This document shows, piece by piece, positions 5,319 through 6,373 of a stretch of DNA of 6,373 bases. The stretch is from JBBQVZ01 sp038211015. Its GTDB lineage: Bacteria; Actinomycetota; UBA4738; HRBIN12. Each line of letters opens with the position of its first letter. Within the stretch, counting starts at the first letter, position 1. A model generated the notes under the pieces. The model was not told the origin of the DNA and ran no database searches. It was given only the letters and a program-made list of their open reading frames with translations. A program made the translations under genes and the position numbers. The stretch spans positions 1 through 6,373 of the forward strand of contig JBBQVZ010000157.1 in NCBI GenBank assembly GCA_038211015.1, given 5' to 3'.

Positions 5319-6373
5319 TCACTCCCACTCGATCGTGCCGGGAGGCTTGGACGTGATGTCGTACGCGACGCGATTCACGCCCGGGATCTCGGCGACGATC
5401 CGGCTCGAGATGCGATCGAGCAGCTCGTACGGCAGCCGGGCCCAGTCCGCGGTCATGGCATCCTCGCTCGTCACGACCCGCAGGATCACGGGGTGTTCGT
5501 AGGTACGACCGTCGCCCATCACCCCGACGGACTGCACGTCGGCGAGCAGCACCACGAACGCTTGCCACGTCTCTCGCTCCAGGCCGGCGCGCCGGATCTC
5601 GTCGCGCACGATGCCGTCGGCGCCGCGGAGCATCGAGAGCCGCTCGGCCGTGACCTCGCCCACGATCCGCACCGCGAGACCCGGCCCGGGGAACGGCTGG
5701 CGCCACACGATCTCCTCAGGAAGGCCGAGCTCCGCGCCGACCCGGCGGACCTCGTCCTTGAACAGTTCGCGGAGCGGTTCGACCAGGTCGAACGCCATGT
5801 CCTCGGGAAGCCCCCCCACGTTGTGATGGCTCTTGATGTTGGCCGCCGTCGACGACCCGGACTCGATCACGTCCGGATAGAGCGTGCCCTGCACCAGGAA
5901 CCGCGCGTCCGAGTGGTCGCGAGCGACCTCCTCGAAGACCCGGATGAACTCCTCGCCGATCGCCTTCCGTTTCGCCTCTGGGTCGGTCACGCCGGCCAGC
6001 TTGCCGAGGAAACGATCGGCCGCTTTCACGTGAACGAGCGGGATCTGGAAGTGTCGGCCGAACGTCTCCTCGACCTGCGCCGGCTCGTCCTCGCGGTTCA
6101 GGCCGTGGTCCACGAACACGCACGTGAGCTGATCCCCCACCGCTCGATGGACGAGGAGCGCGGCGACGGCCGAGTCGACGCCGCCTGAGAGCGCACAGAG
6201 CACGCGGTCGGTGCCGACCTGTTCGCGGATCAAGGCGACCGCTCGCTCGATCACGTTGACGGGGGTCCAGTCCGGCAGCAAGCCACAACCGTCGTAGAGG
6301 AATCGTTTCAACACGTTGATGCCGCCGACCGTGTGCGTGACCTCCGGGTGGAACTGCACCGCGTACAGCCCGC
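5319..6373 (-). CDS. guaA: GMP synthase, glutamine-hydrolysing (5'-truncated by window edge)
   Basis: GuaA makes GMP from XMP, ATP and glutamine, the last step of guanine nucleotide synthesis, in the cytoplasm. About 350 residues are visible. The frame is open to the right edge, where LYAVQFHPEVTHT gives the His and Glu of the amidotransferase triad (HPE). The catalytic Cys and roughly 170 N-terminal residues are outside the window. The ATP-pyrophosphatase domain follows, with the PP-loop SGGVDS encoded at about 6171-6188. Then come FVDHGLNRE, the segment QGTLYPDVIES, KSHHNVGGLPEDM and the XMP-binding/dimerisation domain with RQPFPGPGLAVRI and the canonical C-terminus DITSKPPGTIEWE before TGA 5319-5321. 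All motifs expected in the visible part are intact. A GTG at 6357-6359 is an internal valine codon within the triad strand, not a start. The gene is tightly followed by the dinB-like gene (one-base gap). Confidence 0.97.
   Translation of the reverse strand, partial: GLYAVQFHPEVTHTVGGINVLKRFLYDGCGLLPDWTPVNVIERAVALIREQVGTDRVLCALSGGVDSAVAALLVHRAVGDQLTCVFVDHGLNREDEPAQVEETFGRHFQIPLVHVKAADRFLGKLAGVTDPEAKRKAIGEEFIRVFEEVARDHSDARFLVQGTLYPDVIESGSSTAANIKSHHNVGGLPEDMAFDLVEPLRELFKDEVRRVGAELGLPEEIVWRQPFPGPGLAVRIVGEVTAERLSMLRGADGIVRDEIRRAGLERETWQAFVVLLADVQSVGVMGDGRTYEHPVILRVVTSEDAMTADWARLPYELLDRISSRIVAEIPGVNRVAYDITSKPPGTIEWE
5322..5326 (-). promoter_or_regulatory. Ribosome binding site of the dinB-like gene inside the guaA 3' end
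   Basis: GGGAG on the minus strand overlaps the last guaA codons and lies four bases before the TTG start. It is the only recognisable Shine-Dalgarno sequence in the window. It supports re-initiation by ribosomes finishing guaA. The spacing is slightly short. Confidence 0.45.

Noticed and set aside
4156..5502. 448-residue plus-strand open frame antisense to three minus-strand genes
   Set aside because: Arg/Pro/Ala/Ser-biased composition and antisense to well-supported DinB and GuaA motifs.

Overview
The window reads as ordinary chromosome of a high-GC bacterium, most likely an actinomycete-type lineage (Actinomycetota or a close uncultured relative). Four things point there. Composition is strongly GC-rich with long antisense shadow frames. 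The sortase has class E-like signatures. The UvrD/PcrA helicase has the actinobacterial style of motifs plus a C-terminal Tudor-like tail. Several genes start at GTG or ATG without a Shine-Dalgarno sequence but with a TANNNT -10-like hexamer a few bases upstream, as in leaderless genes. Species cannot be named from the sequence.

Layout, left to right. (1) The 3' part of a plus-strand pyridoxamine-5'-phosphate-oxidase-like (split-barrel flavin/F420-binding) protein, cut by the left edge. (2) pcrA/uvrD1 on the minus strand, convergent with it across 15 bases. (3) An 82-base divergent promoter region, then a plus-strand class E-like sortase. (4) Across a 19-base convergent junction, a minus-strand series read right to left: guaA (GMP synthase, cut by the right edge), a DinB-family protein one base after the guaA stop, a membrane-anchored protein of unknown function, and an exported six-cysteine protein of unknown function. 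The last two sit 46 to 47 bases downstream of the preceding gene, so the four genes could form one transcription unit or two (guaA-dinB and the exported pair).

Functionally the neighbourhood mixes housekeeping genes (GMP synthesis, DNA repair/unwinding) with an envelope group (sortase plus two anchored extracytoplasmic proteins). Nothing in the sequence directly ties the sortase to the two exported proteins: neither ends in a sorting signal.

No tRNA, rRNA, CRISPR array, insertion sequence or convincing intrinsic terminator was seen. No gene-free stretch exceeds about 85 bases. I found no sign of a novel defence or mobile system; the least explained content is the pair of exported proteins at 3411-4755.
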